Of a stretch of DNA of 64,000 bases, positions 1 through 9,441 are shown in pieces. A program made the translations under genes and the position numbers. The DNA is from Mesostigma viride. Its lineage: Eukaryota; Streptophyta; Mesostigmatophyceae; Mesostigmatales; Mesostigmataceae. The DNA lies in NCBI GenBank assembly GCA_009746045.1, contig RPFO01000017.1:1406556-1470555 (forward strand). The letters are read 5' to 3'. The notes below the pieces were generated by a model that did no database searches, was not told the DNA's origin, and saw nothing but the letters and a program-made list of their open reading frames with translations. Positions within the stretch are counted from its first letter, which is position 1; every line of letters starts with the position of its first letter.

Positions 1-1
1 G

Positions 2-1132
2 ATGGGCATGGGCATGGGAGGAGCCACAAGCGTGCGGGGAGGAATGGGCATGGGCGGTGCAGGGGCGGGCGGGATGGGCATGGGGGCCCCTGGGATGGCC
101 AATGGGGGGCCTGCAGCGGGCGGCGCCCCAGGCGGCATGGGCATGGGGGGTGGCATGGCGGCCGGCGGCATGGGCCGGGGCATGGGTATGGGTGGGGCCG
201 CAGGTGCCCCAGGCATGGGCATGGGCATGGGCATGGGCATGGGGGGTGCGGCGGCCCCAGGGGCAGGCGGTGCCCCTGGGGGCGGCATGGGGCGGGGCAT
301 GCAGCAGGGCCCCGCGCGCATGGGGGCACCGGGCGCCGGCGGCATGGGCCGTGGCATGCAGCAGGCGCCAGGGGGCATGACGCCAGGTGGCATGGGGGCG
401 CCAGGTGGCATGGGGGCGCCAGGCGGCATGGGGGCGCCAGGCGGCATGGGGGCGCCAGGCGGCATGGGGGCGCCAGGCGGCATGGGGGCGCCAGGCGGCA
501 TGGGGGCGCCAGGCGGCATGGGGGCGCCAGGTGGCATGGGGGCCCCGGGGGGCATGGGGCGGGGCATGAGCATGGCTCCTGCCGCAGCACCAGGTGGTGG
601 TATGGGGGCCCCAGGGGCCATGGGCGCACCCGGCGGCATGGGAGGCGGGGGCATGGCGGCCCCAGTGGCGGGCATGGGCATGGGACGCGGCGGCATGGGG
701 GCAACGCCTGCGGGTGCTGGCATGGGCATGGGACGGGGCATGGGCGGTCCCCAGGGGCCGCCTGGAATGGGCATGGGCGGTGGAATGGGCAGTGGCATGG
801 GCGGAGGCATGGGTGGCGGCATGGGTGGCGGCATGGGCATGGGCGGTGGCGGGGCCATGGGCGGTGGGATGGGCGGGGGCGGGGGTGGGGCCATGGGAGG
901 CGTGAGCAGCCCGATGGCGCGCAACATGACCATGCGCCGGCCATCCATGGAGGGCCCACCGCCCATGATGGACGATGACCACGGCCGCGGCCACGAGGGT
1001 GACTACGCGGGGTCCGGGCCGCGGTTAGAGAAGAAGCCCAGCTTGACCAAGGCCGTGTCCAAGGGGCGGCCGAAGATGTCCATGGCGGAGGAGCTCAAGC
1101 TGGCGCGCCAGATGAGCGGCAAGGGGTTCTAG
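2..1132 (+). CDS. Gly/Met-rich low-complexity protein, 3' part
   Basis: The frame is open from the window edge, so this is probably the C-terminal part of a larger host gene or its last exon. Residues 1 to about 300 are almost only Gly, Met, Ala and Pro, including eleven or so GAPGGM hexapeptides coded by an 18-bp DNA repeat. The last 75 residues are of normal complexity, with an acidic Met/Pro patch and then a basic Ser/Lys-rich tail ending in an Arg-Gln-Met-Ser-Gly-Lys-Gly-Phe stretch. That ordinary tail argues that the frame is really translated. No family was recognised. The strong G-richness makes other frames open too, but only this frame carries a normal C-terminus. Confidence 0.5.
   Translation: MGMGMGGATSVRGGMGMGGAGAGGMGMGAPGMANGGPAAGGAPGGMGMGGGMAAGGMGRGMGMGGAAGAPGMGMGMGMGMGGAAAPGAGGAPGGGMGRGMQQGPARMGAPGAGGMGRGMQQAPGGMTPGGMGAPGGMGAPGGMGAPGGMGAPGGMGAPGGMGAPGGMGAPGGMGAPGGMGAPGGMGRGMSMAPAAAPGGGMGAPGAMGAPGGMGGGGMAAPVAGMGMGRGGMGATPAGAGMGMGRGMGGPQGPPGMGMGGGMGSGMGGGMGGGMGGGMGMGGGGAMGGGMGGGGGGAMGGVSSPMARNMTMRRPSMEGPPPMMDDDHGRGHEGDYAGSGPRLEKKPSLTKAVSKGRPKMSMAEELKLARQMSGKGF
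386..560 (+). repeat. 18-bp coding minisatellite (GAPGGM)n
   Basis: About nine to ten near-identical copies of an 18-bp unit (GGGGGCGCCAGGCGGCAT) stand in tandem. Each unit encodes Gly-Ala-Pro-Gly-Gly-Met, and the frame is preserved because the unit is a multiple of three. Copy number is likely polymorphic. Confidence 0.9.
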
Positions 1133-2118
1133 AGCGTGGAACACGAGTGCACGGGATTGTAGGGCCGGAGCATGGAAGACAATTGGACGGGCTTCCTGAA
1201 CCGGCTTAGGAAGGACACGGGCTTCCTCGGTTCGCAGATGGCAAGCAAGGGCTTGTTGATTCGGCAGGTGGAGGACAAGACTGAGGCCGCCTAAGGTCGG
1301 CAGAGGGAGTGGCGGAGACTTCCAAAGTCACGCCACCAGCTCCCCCCCCCCCCCCCGGCCCCGGGTTTCCCCGTGCATGCATCTTCCAAGTGGCCCCTTT
1401 TAGCTTCTCAAGGATGCTCTTGGCTCCGGTACATGACCTGGTTTCGTGTGCCGTGTGAGCTGTACTTGGTTGGCGCGTGGGTGCTGCCATAATTACTCGG
1501 TGGTCCAGTGCAGCAGGCAAGACGTTTCTTTATCTTGCGCAGTTCTGATGATGCTCAAGGGCCTGGCTATTGCTTGTTGCCTTTGACTACTTTCTAGTTT
1601 ATCTGGCTGTGCCTCTTTTTGCTGGCGCATGGTGTTGGCTGGCAGCTGTCCCTCTATTGATGAAATGTACCCCGTGGCAGGGGAGGTGGCATATGCGCAC
1701 GTTTTCTCAGTGATATTTGCACCTCTCGTCACAGGGCGCATTTGAATAACAGGAATATGCTCCCGATGCCGGCGACGTGTGACGCAAATGGACCGATTTA
1801 CTTCGGCCTGGTGGTTTCTGCCTGCCAACCTCCTCTCGTTTACAAGCTAAATAATGACACTTTTTAGGTAGACGGTTTGACGGTGTTCCTACTCTACAGA
1901 CAAGGACCTTTCACACTACTAATTTTTTGGACTCGTGGCGCAATGGTGCGTGCAAGGACTTGGTATTGTAACTTATTGTGGAAGCCTAGAGGGAACGTGT
2001 TTTTTGTTGCCGCAATTGCCCACACTGGATGGAACTTTTGACGATCTTTTATAACCTCAAGTGCTATTAGGGAAATGCGTTTAAGGAAATGTTTGCTCGA
2101 GACAGCTATAAATGCCAT
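1133..2118. other. Non-coding stretch, possible 3' UTR
   Basis: No convincing gene is seen. Base composition drops from very GC-rich to balanced after about 1400. A TGTAA pentamer near 1973, the usual polyadenylation signal of chlorophyte algae, could end the upstream transcript, but it is rather far from the stop codon. A run of 14 or so C lies near 1341-1355. Confidence 0.3.
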
Positions 2119-2187
2119 TAATTAATTAATTAATTAGACTCGTGCTCCCGTTGGGGAGTCATGGAGCATTGAATTGAATTGAATTGT
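2119..2187 (-). repeat. Truncated LINE-like 3' end with TTAA and TTGAA tails
   Basis: An (ATTA)n run is followed by a short hairpin-forming block (CTCCCGTTGGGGAG core) and then by three to four TTGAA units. The same hairpin block next to (ATTA)n recurs at 4208, 4369 and 4731. Read on the minus strand, it is the extreme 3' end of a retroelement family with a simple-repeat tail, severely 5'-truncated. Confidence 0.6.
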
Positions 2188-4128
2188 AACATAACTCCGT
2201 TGGGAGTATATGTAGCACATAGCCCTTGAGAGGGGGCATATGGCCTATCATACATCCTAAGCTACTTCCTGCAAGGGTGGGGATGTAAAGGACCCTTGCT
2301 CTAGGTGCACCAGGGCACTTGCATCCCCATGATCTTCAAGCTATGCCCAGCGAAGGGGGAGCCTGTCATGGGGGGGAAGATCAGCAGAGCTATACAAAAA
2401 GGCTAGGGCATGGCGTCTCAGCAGAGAGTTACTCCCTGCATGGGCACAACATAGCTAAATAAAGCTAGGCATCATCTGGAGTGTGGCACATCATAGGCAC
2501 ACATGTACATGATTAAATAAAGCGGGTGGCTTAGCTAGGATAGTGCCTCTAGGAGGCGTACATGTACATGGCCACGGTCTATCTATTCTACACTACTACT
2601 GCTGTATTCCCCTAAGCTGGGGCGTCTGGAGTCGTTGGGGCCGCGGGGGTCGCCTGCCAGGGCTTGTGGCCGACGTAGATGGCCGCCCCCTTCCAGTACA
2701 CCGGCTGCCCCGCCTTGGTCTTCCGGAGCTGGAGGTAGGTGGGCCATAGCTCCCGTCGCCGTTGTTGCTGCGCCAGGGTCAAGTCGTCGTCAAGGGTGAA
2801 GAGAGTCTTCTCGAGCCGCTTGCGGCGTCGGAGAAAAGAAATCTTGTCCGCCGGGGTCTTAAAGGTGAGAAGGAGCGGGGGCGGCCCTGCCTTACCCCGC
2901 GCGCGGGGAAGGCGGTGGGCGACCAGGTCGATCTCACCAGTAAGGCCCATGCGACTAAGAATTTCTCTCTCAAACGCACGTGCAAGCTTCTCGGAATTCT
3001 CACCTTCCTCCATGTCGAGGTTCTTGACAATGACGTTAAGGCTGCGCTTGGCAAGCTCGGCCTCCTCGCGGAGGTCAAGCGTCTGCCGCTGGAGCTGGGC
3101 TGCGACGGCGGAGGTGGTGGAGGTGGTGTGCTGCTTAAGCATGTCCGCCCAGGTCGTGATGGGAGGAGCATCGCCGGCCAGGCCAGCAGAGGTTGGCTTG
3201 GCGGCAATGTCCTTCACCGCCTGGGCGGTGAGGCCCGCGGTGTTCTGCAGGACCTCGATAGCGATGGCATTATCCTTAAGACGTTGGTCAATGTCGCGGA
3301 GCTGGGCGGTGATGGAGTCGGTGGAGGCGGAGGGGGGGGGGTGGAGGCGAGGAGGGTGGCGGTGGCGGTGGGGATGGTGGGGAGCTCAGCAGCCAGCGTG
3401 CGACCCACAGCTGCCACATCTGCAGCTAGGGGCGTCACGTGCTGTGAGATGGTTTCTTGGAGGTGGAGGAGGAAGGTGGATTCGGTCAAGGGGGAGGGGG
3501 TCCAGAGGTCCGTGACAGAGCGGTCAAGGATGGAAAAGAGGGCGGCGAGCTGAAGACGGGGGCGAGACCAGCGGGCCAGGTTCTCAGGTCGGTGAGTAAA
3601 CCGGCCGTCAGGTCCAGGGCGGAGGCGGTAATGGCTGTGAAGGCGCTGGCACAGGTCGAGAATGGAGGCGTATGACCCATAAAACACGAGCTCCAGTATC
3701 TTGATGGGTGGCATGTCGAAAAAGCCGGGTCTGGCACCGTCGAAGGTGGAAAATAACCCGTCAACGTCAAAGTCGCGCTCAGACCAGCTTGGTTCGGTTG
3801 GGCGGCTGCGTTTTGGCTCGGGCGAGGCTGAGGGCGAGGCAGGAAGCCCGGGAGGGTGCTGGGCGACAACCAGTGCGCGACTAGGGTCACCACCGCCTTC
3901 CGGCCCTGATGGCGAAGCTGCAGCCGGAGCTGCAGACGTATTTTCATTGCCGAGCGCAGCCGTCAGGCTGCGTTGCGTCGATGGGCGTTTGCTCATCGTA
4001 TATTGCGTAATAGCGTCGGAAAATTATATCAGCATGTGCGTCGTAGAAAGACGCGTCGATTGTGATATTCACGGCTGAATTCGGTGCTCAAACGTGAAAG
4101 TTATGAGCTCCGCCGTCAGCCATGGCTA
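2168..4128 (-). mobile_element. LINE-like ORF1-only element, copy A
   Basis: A minus-strand element of about 2 kb. Its 3' end carries a (TTGAA)n tail and a hairpin (ACTCCGTTGGGAGT) found near the 3' ends of its relatives at 4.5, 16.8, 26.8 and 39.7 kb. Its 5' leader ends in a CTCCGCCGTCAGCCAT block that is also found at the 5' ends of copies B and C. It encodes only an ORF1-type protein and no reverse transcriptase, so it probably depends on another LINE for mobility. Confidence 0.7.
2612..3996 (-). pseudogene. LINE-like ORF1 nucleic-acid-binding protein, frameshifted
   Basis: Two overlapping frames together match the single ORF1 frames of the copies at 17.3-18.7 and 27.2-28.6 kb. The N-terminal part (3996 to about 3214) starts with a Ser/Pro-rich tail-like region with a PSASPEPKRSRP motif. 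The C-terminal part (from about 3340 to 2612) carries the RRM-like region and the conserved end DDDLTLAQQQRRRELWP followed by Trp-Lys-Gly. The break falls in the 10-G run near 3331-3340 (C run on the coding strand). The role of ORF1 proteins, known from L1-type elements, is to coat element RNA. Assignment rests on domain style and not on a catalytic motif. Confidence 0.65.
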
Positions 4129-4820
4129 CCTCGTGGCTCGTGGCTCGTACTTACCGATAATGGCCGAAAAAATAATAGATAATGGAGCATTAATTAATTA
4201 TTAATTAAACACGTGCTCCCGTTGGGGAGTCACGGAGCACCGAAGTGCTTTTAATCCCTGTGTGTGCACAACAGGAGAAAGGGCAGAGACCCCCAGTCTC
4301 CTTCATGCCAAAGGCGGCATGCCACAGCTGCATTCGGGCGCGCTAGCTAATTAATTAATTAATTAATTAGACTCGTGCTCCCGTTGGGGAGTCACGGAGC
4401 ATTAACCCCGATGGATGGATGGATGGGTGCAAACAGTCCTACCGGTCTAATCTATCTACATCGGCTACATACTACATCTAACAGCAGCGCTAGCTAAACG
4501 GACACACTAACGATCCGGCAATTAATTAATTAATTAATTAATTAGAAACATAACTCCGTTGGGAGTACATGTAGCACATATCCCTGAGAAGGGGCACATT
4601 CTGGGCTACTTCCTGCAATGGTGGGAATGTAAGCTACCCTTGCTCTAGGTGCACCAGGGCACCTGCACCCTCATGATCTTCACACTATATCAAGGAGACA
4701 ACACTATATGCCCAGCTAATTAATTAATTAGACTCGTGCTCCCATTGGGGAGTCACGGGGCATTAACCCCGATGGATGGATGGATGGATGGATGGGTGCA
4801 ATTAATTAATTAATTAATTA
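4129..4820. repeat. Cluster of truncated retroelement 3' ends and (TTAA)n / (GATG)n microsatellites
   Basis: Three short blocks with the CTCCC-GTTGG-GGAG-type hairpin (near 4208, 4369 and 4731), one longer 3'UTR fragment (4549-4710) and repeated (ATTA)n and (GATG)n runs. No gene is present. This is a nest of tail-to-tail truncated insertions. The last (ATTA)n run at 4801-4820 directly abuts the viral terminal repeat. Confidence 0.7.
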
Positions 4821-5476
4821 GACTCCATCATCATTCCGTCATCATTCCGTCATCGCGACTAGGAGAAGTGCACCACCCTTATGCTGGCATCTGTCACCAC
4901 CCCGGCAGTTGTGATGGTGTGTTGGGGTGTGACAAGGATGGCGAAAAATTGCACGTACTTACTCTTAAGAGAAAGAACGCCCAATTTTTCGCCACCCTGC
5001 CACCCCTTGGCGCGGGTCATAGGAGGTGTTTGTTAAGGTGTGACAAGGATGGCGAAAAATTGCACGTACTTACTCTTAAGAGAAAGAACGCCCAATTTTT
5101 CGCCACCCTGCCACCCCTTGGCGCGGGTCATAGGAGGTGTTTGTTAAGGTGTGACAAGGATGGCGAAAAATTGCACGTACTTACTCTTAAGAGAAAGAAC
5201 GCCCAATTTTTCGCCACCCTGCCACCCCTTGGCGCGGGTCATAGGAGGTGTTTGTCAAGGTGTGAGAGTGATGGCGAAAAATTGCACGTACTTACTCTTA
5301 AGAGAAAGAACGCCCAATTTTTCGCCACCTTCCCCCACTGGCCGGCGCTGAGGTGGCGTGGGTTGTTGGATGTGGCGAAAAATTGCACGTACTTACTCTT
5401 AAGAAAAAGACCGCCCAATTTTTCGCCATGGCCTCGCATGGTGAGGGAGCCGGCGAGGGCCGCGCGGCGGGGTGTG
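4821..5476 (+). repeat. Left terminal inverted repeat of the provirus
   Basis: 656 bp that match, as reverse complement, the block at 26027-26793. The outer 110 bp are unique sequence. The inner part is an array of 111-bp units. The match ends at a GGGGTGTG word on both sides. The left copy is one 111-bp unit shorter than the right copy. Confidence 0.92.
4931..5430 (+). repeat. 111-bp tandem units with internal inverted repeat, left TIR
   Basis: Units start at 4931, 5042, 5153 and 5264, an exact 111-bp period, followed by a diverged partial unit near 5372. Every unit contains GGCGAAAAATTG and, some 30 bp further on, its reverse complement CAATTTTTCGCC, around a TTACTCTTAAGA-type core, so each can fold into a stem-loop. 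The frame across the units is open, but this is a by-product of the repeats and I do not call it a gene. Confidence 0.85.
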
Positions 5477-5764
5477 CAGAGTGTTATGGTGTATTACTCT
5501 CTGTAACCTCTGGTCGGGTGTCAACTCAGACGACCTATGCAAGAATCCCATACGACCTGTGTCGATGCATGAGAGGTTTACTCTGGATTTTAAACTTGCA
5601 ATTAGAACTGCATTTCGAGACGAATGAAAATTGTTTTCAGCACATATTGACGCGTTGTATACTGCATAAACGAATTCATTAAAATTTATATCACGTTCAC
5701 ATTCGTTATCAGCTCAACAAGAGCGAAATGGCAAACTCGTTGCCGTCGTCAACAAGACGACACT

Positions 5765-6340
5765 CTACTCCCCGTCCTTGGAGTTTCCAGTCGGGCTCTT
5801 CACAACGTTCGAGGCGGACTTCCTCTTGTCGTTAAGGCCGCGGGAGCTTGACACTTCCTCGCGGTTCCTCTTCCTGCCATGGGAAGTGGCGGTCTTTGCG
5901 TCCTCGAAACCCTTCTTTGCCTCCTCCCATGCCTTGTAGAGCGCAATGGGGGAAATGCCCGGCTGGCGCTTGGACTTGGAGAAGCCATTGAGGAATTCGT
6001 CAACCATCTTAACGCATCCGTCGGCTTGGTCGAGACGAATCCACTCACAGCGGTCCTCGACCTTCTTCGGCCTTGCCGCGTTCCTCTCGTAGACCCACTC
6101 GACGCAAATTTTGGGCGTCTTGCGGTCGACATCGTCATATCCGGCGTCGTGAATCTTGAGAACCTCGCAGGTAGGTCCGGTGCCTCCAACAGCACCAGGT
6201 GCCCCGGACAAAAGGGAGACCTGATGCGTCAGGTAGGAGAGTTGGTCCGATATCTTTGTCTGGCCGTCCTCGAGACTATCGAGGTATTTTCCAAGCGTGG
6301 CCAACGCCTTCTCGCAGGGCCCTGCGTTTCGGGAAGCCAT
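5765..6340 (-). CDS. Unknown PLV protein, 191 aa
   Basis: The last minus-strand gene before the left terminal repeat. The start ATG at 6340 follows no other minus-strand gene closely. The N-terminal 50 residues look helical (Leu-heptad-like spacing, 'SLEDGQTKISDQLSYL'). The middle is mixed, with conserved-looking Trp, Cys and charged residues, and the C-terminal 50 residues are very basic and Ser-rich, including a KRNREE cluster suited to nucleic-acid binding or nuclear targeting. No family recognised. Its position next to the structural genes suggests, but does not prove, a virion or DNA-binding role. Confidence 0.65.
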   Translation of the reverse strand: MASRNAGPCEKALATLGKYLDSLEDGQTKISDQLSYLTHQVSLLSGAPGAVGGTGPTCEVLKIHDAGYDDVDRKTPKICVEWVYERNAARPKKVEDRCEWIRLDQADGCVKMVDEFLNGFSKSKRQPGISPIALYKAWEEAKKGFEDAKTATSHGRKRNREEVSSSRGLNDKRKSASNVVKSPTGNSKDGE

Positions 6341-6489
6341 GGCTACCGGCAGAGGGCTTGCAACGTGAGATGCGTGACCTGCACGTGATTTTGCCTATTT
6401 GTGCACCGTGTGCAAAGGTCCGTTACGTCTGCTGGCACGGCCTGGACAGGGCGCGAAGGTGGCGAGACTTGCACAAGTGTCGAACTTGG

Positions 6490-6684
6490 CTAAAATTTGC
6501 AGTGATGCAAGTCCAGAGTGGCCTCTACCACGTGGCGAGTTCTGGGACGTGAATTCAGGTAAACGGACTCGTAAGCTCGCGCGTACTCGGGGTCGTTTCT
6601 CATACGCCTGAACGAATTCTCCAGGGTGTCCACCAGTGTGAATTTTCCAAGGCATCCACCCATACATATTGTCGTATAATGCAC
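6490..6684 (-). CDS. Possible small PLV protein, 64 aa
   Basis: A short frame between two better supported minus-strand genes. Its start at 6684 lies 6 bp from the stop of the 170-aa gene. The residue mix is normal, with an acidic/aromatic middle (RNDPEYARAYESVYLN) that does not look like random translation. No recognised family. It could be real or chance, and a longer frame (6395-6772) overlaps it in another register. Confidence 0.35.
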   Translation of the reverse strand: MHYTTICMGGCLGKFTLVDTLENSFRRMRNDPEYARAYESVYLNSRPRTRHVVEATLDLHHCKF

Positions 6685-6689
6685 AGAAA

Positions 6690-7202
6690 TTACTTACCGT
6701 GACATTTGCATTTATTAAAACCTCGCACCTTCTCAAATTGTAACACGCAGACGAAAGATTCGTATGCAGCAACGTTTTGATATTCCGTGTCTCCTACGTC
6801 CCTATCTATGTGGGCCAACCTTATCTCCAGAATGCCCCCGTTCCTAAAGAGATGTGGATTCCTCAAATTGAAATATGCGTGATCGTTGATCAAAGAATAG
6901 TCGAAAGTTGTCGTTGTTGCTGTTGCTTTTTTGCATATTTCTGATCCCAGCACAACCCCTTGGTCCAAATTGTGCTCACCGCCCAAGAAACTGGGGGATA
7001 CCAAGCCAATGAGCACGTGAGGGGGGGTGCTTTCGATTCCTGCAATGGATGCAAAGTGAAGCCCGCCTCTCCAATCCCCGTCGATGATGGGAGCACTCGG
7101 ATCTGGCTTAATTTTAAAACGAAATACCGCGTTCTCGACGTCACTGTCACTCGATGAGGCCTCGCTGTCAAGTACTATCTGGTAATAATTTGGATAGTCC
7201 AT
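6690..7202 (-). CDS. Unknown PLV protein, 170 aa, likely structural
   Basis: Lies directly downstream of the adhesin gene. Predicted composition is beta-rich, with alternating hydrophobic residues, no signal peptide and no membrane segment, and the last 15 residues hold a basic Cys/Lys tail (NKCKCHGK). Of similar size and style to the two small proteins at 12.8-13.8 kb. I did not recognise a family. A minor capsid or cement role is a guess from the neighbourhood. Upstream on the coding strand is an A/T-rich AAATATCTA word like those before two other minus-strand genes. Confidence 0.65.
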   Translation of the reverse strand: MDYPNYYQIVLDSEASSSDSDVENAVFRFKIKPDPSAPIIDGDWRGGLHFASIAGIESTPPHVLIGLVSPSFLGGEHNLDQGVVLGSEICKKATATTTTFDYSLINDHAYFNLRNPHLFRNGGILEIRLAHIDRDVGDTEYQNVAAYESFVCVLQFEKVRGFNKCKCHGK

Positions 7203-7240
7203 TGCTTACATGATATGGATAGATATTTAGTTATAGAGGC

Positions 7241-9223
7241 CTATGTTGGAGGAGTTAACGGTGCCCCCCACTTGGCTGCGAGGTAGCCGCGGATCATCTC
7301 AAGCTCGGCCGCAGTCTTGGCGGTGTTGTAGATGAGGATCTCGCCGATCCACCCATCAAAAGCACGACTCGCGTTGGATGAGTCTCCTCCAATAGAGAGA
7401 TTTCCTGAACCAGTTGTAGGGTTTGATCCAGTTCTACCGTAGCCGGCTCTTCCATCGAAGCGGGTGATGAATGCATCCGTACTAGTGTTGCATGAAAGCG
7501 CCATGACGTGTGTTGCGTTGTCGAAAAATTCATCCCTGGTGCTCGCGGTATCAGAGACAACGTTCGGAGAGAAGATGAGAGTTTTCTGTGAGTCTGCCTG
7601 GTATGCCATTAGATAACTAGCGTTATTTACCGACCCAAGCATATACCCTCTGATACCCGTCGCCCCTCCCATTACTGGATACGTTGCAGTAGTTAGCTGT
7701 TTGGCGACTAGGAGGATGCTCGCACTGGCCCCGATCGTGCTCCAGAAATTGTTCACGGACCCTAATAAACCAGACCGCGAGTTGATAAAGCGGAGGGACT
7801 GTTTCGAGTTCAGTTCCGTCGTGTCCAGCGTAGGACACTTGGAGGAAGTGGCCTGCGTCACGTGGTACCCGTTCGGCCCTTTGTCGTTCACTCGCATCAC
7901 GTTCCCACCTGTCGTGTTTTGTTGGGTTGTGCCGGACGTGTCGCTGAACACCGTGGCGCTGTCGGACGGATCGTACCACGCGAACAAATTGGGGTCTGTT
8001 GCGGGGTTGTAAACTGGTGTATACGTAAAAGTAAGAGAGTTAGACGCCGAGTTCCCGTTACCCGACATGGAGTCTGTCGCCGCGTTGGAACCCACGCTGA
8101 CGGTCGTCAACGTGTTCGAGGTTCCTGACACGTCGAACGTGTAAAACGCCGCGTTTACCTGCACCAAGTTGGACGCCGTCCCGTTGGTAACGACGATGTC
8201 CCCGAGCGCAAAACCAGTGACTGACCGGCTGAAGGTAGCCGTCACGCCGACTGGGCTCGCGGACGGTGTTGCCCCGGCCGAAGTCGCGAGGGTGACTGTA
8301 GGCGGCGGGGAGTAGGTGAACGCGACCGTGTTGGACTCGGCGTTTGTGACCCCGAATTCGCCTACCGTCGTGCCATCGACCACCCTCACGGTCGTCTGGG
8401 AGTATGGAGTGGTCGGTGTCATTGCGAACTGGTATGATGCCCCGGTACCGGTTACCGACGACGCTGTTCCGTTGTTCACGTAGATGTCCCAGCTACCAAA
8501 CCCGGTCACGGGCTTGTCAAATGTGACATCCATTGTGACGGGGCTTGTGGTTGGATATGTCCCTGCAGCTGTAGATAGAGCGACTGTGATAGGTGGAGGG
8601 CTCAGTGTGAATGTTAGAGTATTGGATGCGTCGTTTCCACCGTCCACCACATCCACTCCCACGCTAACAGTGGTGGGGGTGTATGCCGTGATGGGAGTGA
8701 CCGAGAATGTATAAGATGAACCACTGCCTGTCAACGAGGAAGCGGTCCCATTGGTAACTACTATGTCGTCTATGGAAAAACCAGCTATGGACTTACTGAA
8801 AGTGGCAGCCACTGCGATAGGGCTCGCAGTAGGATTAGCGCCTGCCGTTGTAGCAAGTGTGACGGTGGTGGAAGGAGGGGTGTAGGTAAATGATAACAGG
8901 TTGGATTCGTCGTTATATGCCCCAGAAACCCCTGTTACCTTATTTTCTTTCACGGAAACCGTGGTTGGGATCGAACCTGTGATATTTGTTATATCAAAAA
9001 AATACGTCGCCGGTGCACCTAAAAAGAGGTCGACTGCCGTTCCGTTTGTCACGTCAATGTCTGATAGATCAAACCCCGTGACGTCTTCATTAAATGTCGC
9101 CATCACGAGAACGGGGACATCCGATGGTGTAAGGTCCACTGTTGATAACCCAATCGTGACCGAGGTACTAGGAACGCGGCGTTTATATAAAAGAGCGGGG
9201 CATATACCACTATCCAACAACAT
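7241..9223 (-). CDS. Ig-like repeat adhesin with C-terminal lectin-like domain
   Basis: 660 aa. At least four Ig-like modules of about 95 residues follow each other, each with a motif of the type VTGFDLSDIDVTNGTA followed by a Tyr-Thr-Phe strand and a TTVSV strand. These resemble bacterial-type Ig-like domains of large adhesins. Residues from about 430 on form a concanavalin/LamG-like domain: it opens with LFAWYDPSDSATVF and closes with FDGWIGEILIYN. Proteins of this layout bind cell-surface glycans, so a host-attachment role on the virion is likely. The first module starts abruptly after a short N-terminus, and the true start could lie at a later Met. No transmembrane helix is seen. Confidence 0.75.
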   Translation of the reverse strand: MLLDSGICPALLYKRRVPSTSVTIGLSTVDLTPSDVPVLVMATFNEDVTGFDLSDIDVTNGTAVDLFLGAPATYFFDITNITGSIPTTVSVKENKVTGVSGAYNDESNLLSFTYTPPSTTVTLATTAGANPTASPIAVAATFSKSIAGFSIDDIVVTNGTASSLTGSGSSYTFSVTPITAYTPTTVSVGVDVVDGGNDASNTLTFTLSPPPITVALSTAAGTYPTTSPVTMDVTFDKPVTGFGSWDIYVNNGTASSVTGTGASYQFAMTPTTPYSQTTVRVVDGTTVGEFGVTNAESNTVAFTYSPPPTVTLATSAGATPSASPVGVTATFSRSVTGFALGDIVVTNGTASNLVQVNAAFYTFDVSGTSNTLTTVSVGSNAATDSMSGNGNSASNSLTFTYTPVYNPATDPNLFAWYDPSDSATVFSDTSGTTQQNTTGGNVMRVNDKGPNGYHVTQATSSKCPTLDTTELNSKQSLRFINSRSGLLGSVNNFWSTIGASASILLVAKQLTTATYPVMGGATGIRGYMLGSVNNASYLMAYQADSQKTLIFSPNVVSDTASTRDEFFDNATHVMALSCNTSTDAFITRFDGRAGYGRTGSNPTTGSGNLSIGGDSSNASRAFDGWIGEILIYNTAKTAAELEMIRGYLAAKWGAPLTPPT

Positions 9224-9441
9224 TTGTATAGACTAGTCGTCGTTATTTTTTTTGGTTTGGTAGCGGGTACTTGAAGGTGGGGAGAAGGGGAAGTGCTTGC
9301 CTTACGGGAATTGTCATGGACAAACCAGAATCTGCCATTTCTGGGATGTCAAAAATCAACTTCAACCTGTTAAACGGGTTAGCTGTGATGCCAGGGTCTC
9401 GAAAGTAGTCCATCGTTTGTCACTAGACACACATATATTTT

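Noticed and set aside
2762..3553. Plus-strand 263-aa and 258-aa frames opposite ORF1 copy A
   Set aside because: They are antisense shadows of a GC-rich ORF1. Similar shadows recur over copies B, C and D, whereas the conserved motifs are on the minus strand.
4801..4820. A resolved target-site duplication for the provirus
   Set aside because: Both flanks are the same (TTAA)n microsatellite, so no duplication length can be claimed.
4868..5506. 212-aa frame in the left terminal repeat (and its 278-aa counterpart at the right end)
   Set aside because: The 111-bp unit is a multiple of three and has no stop, so openness is expected. The product is a plain repeat and the unit is better explained as a stem-loop array.
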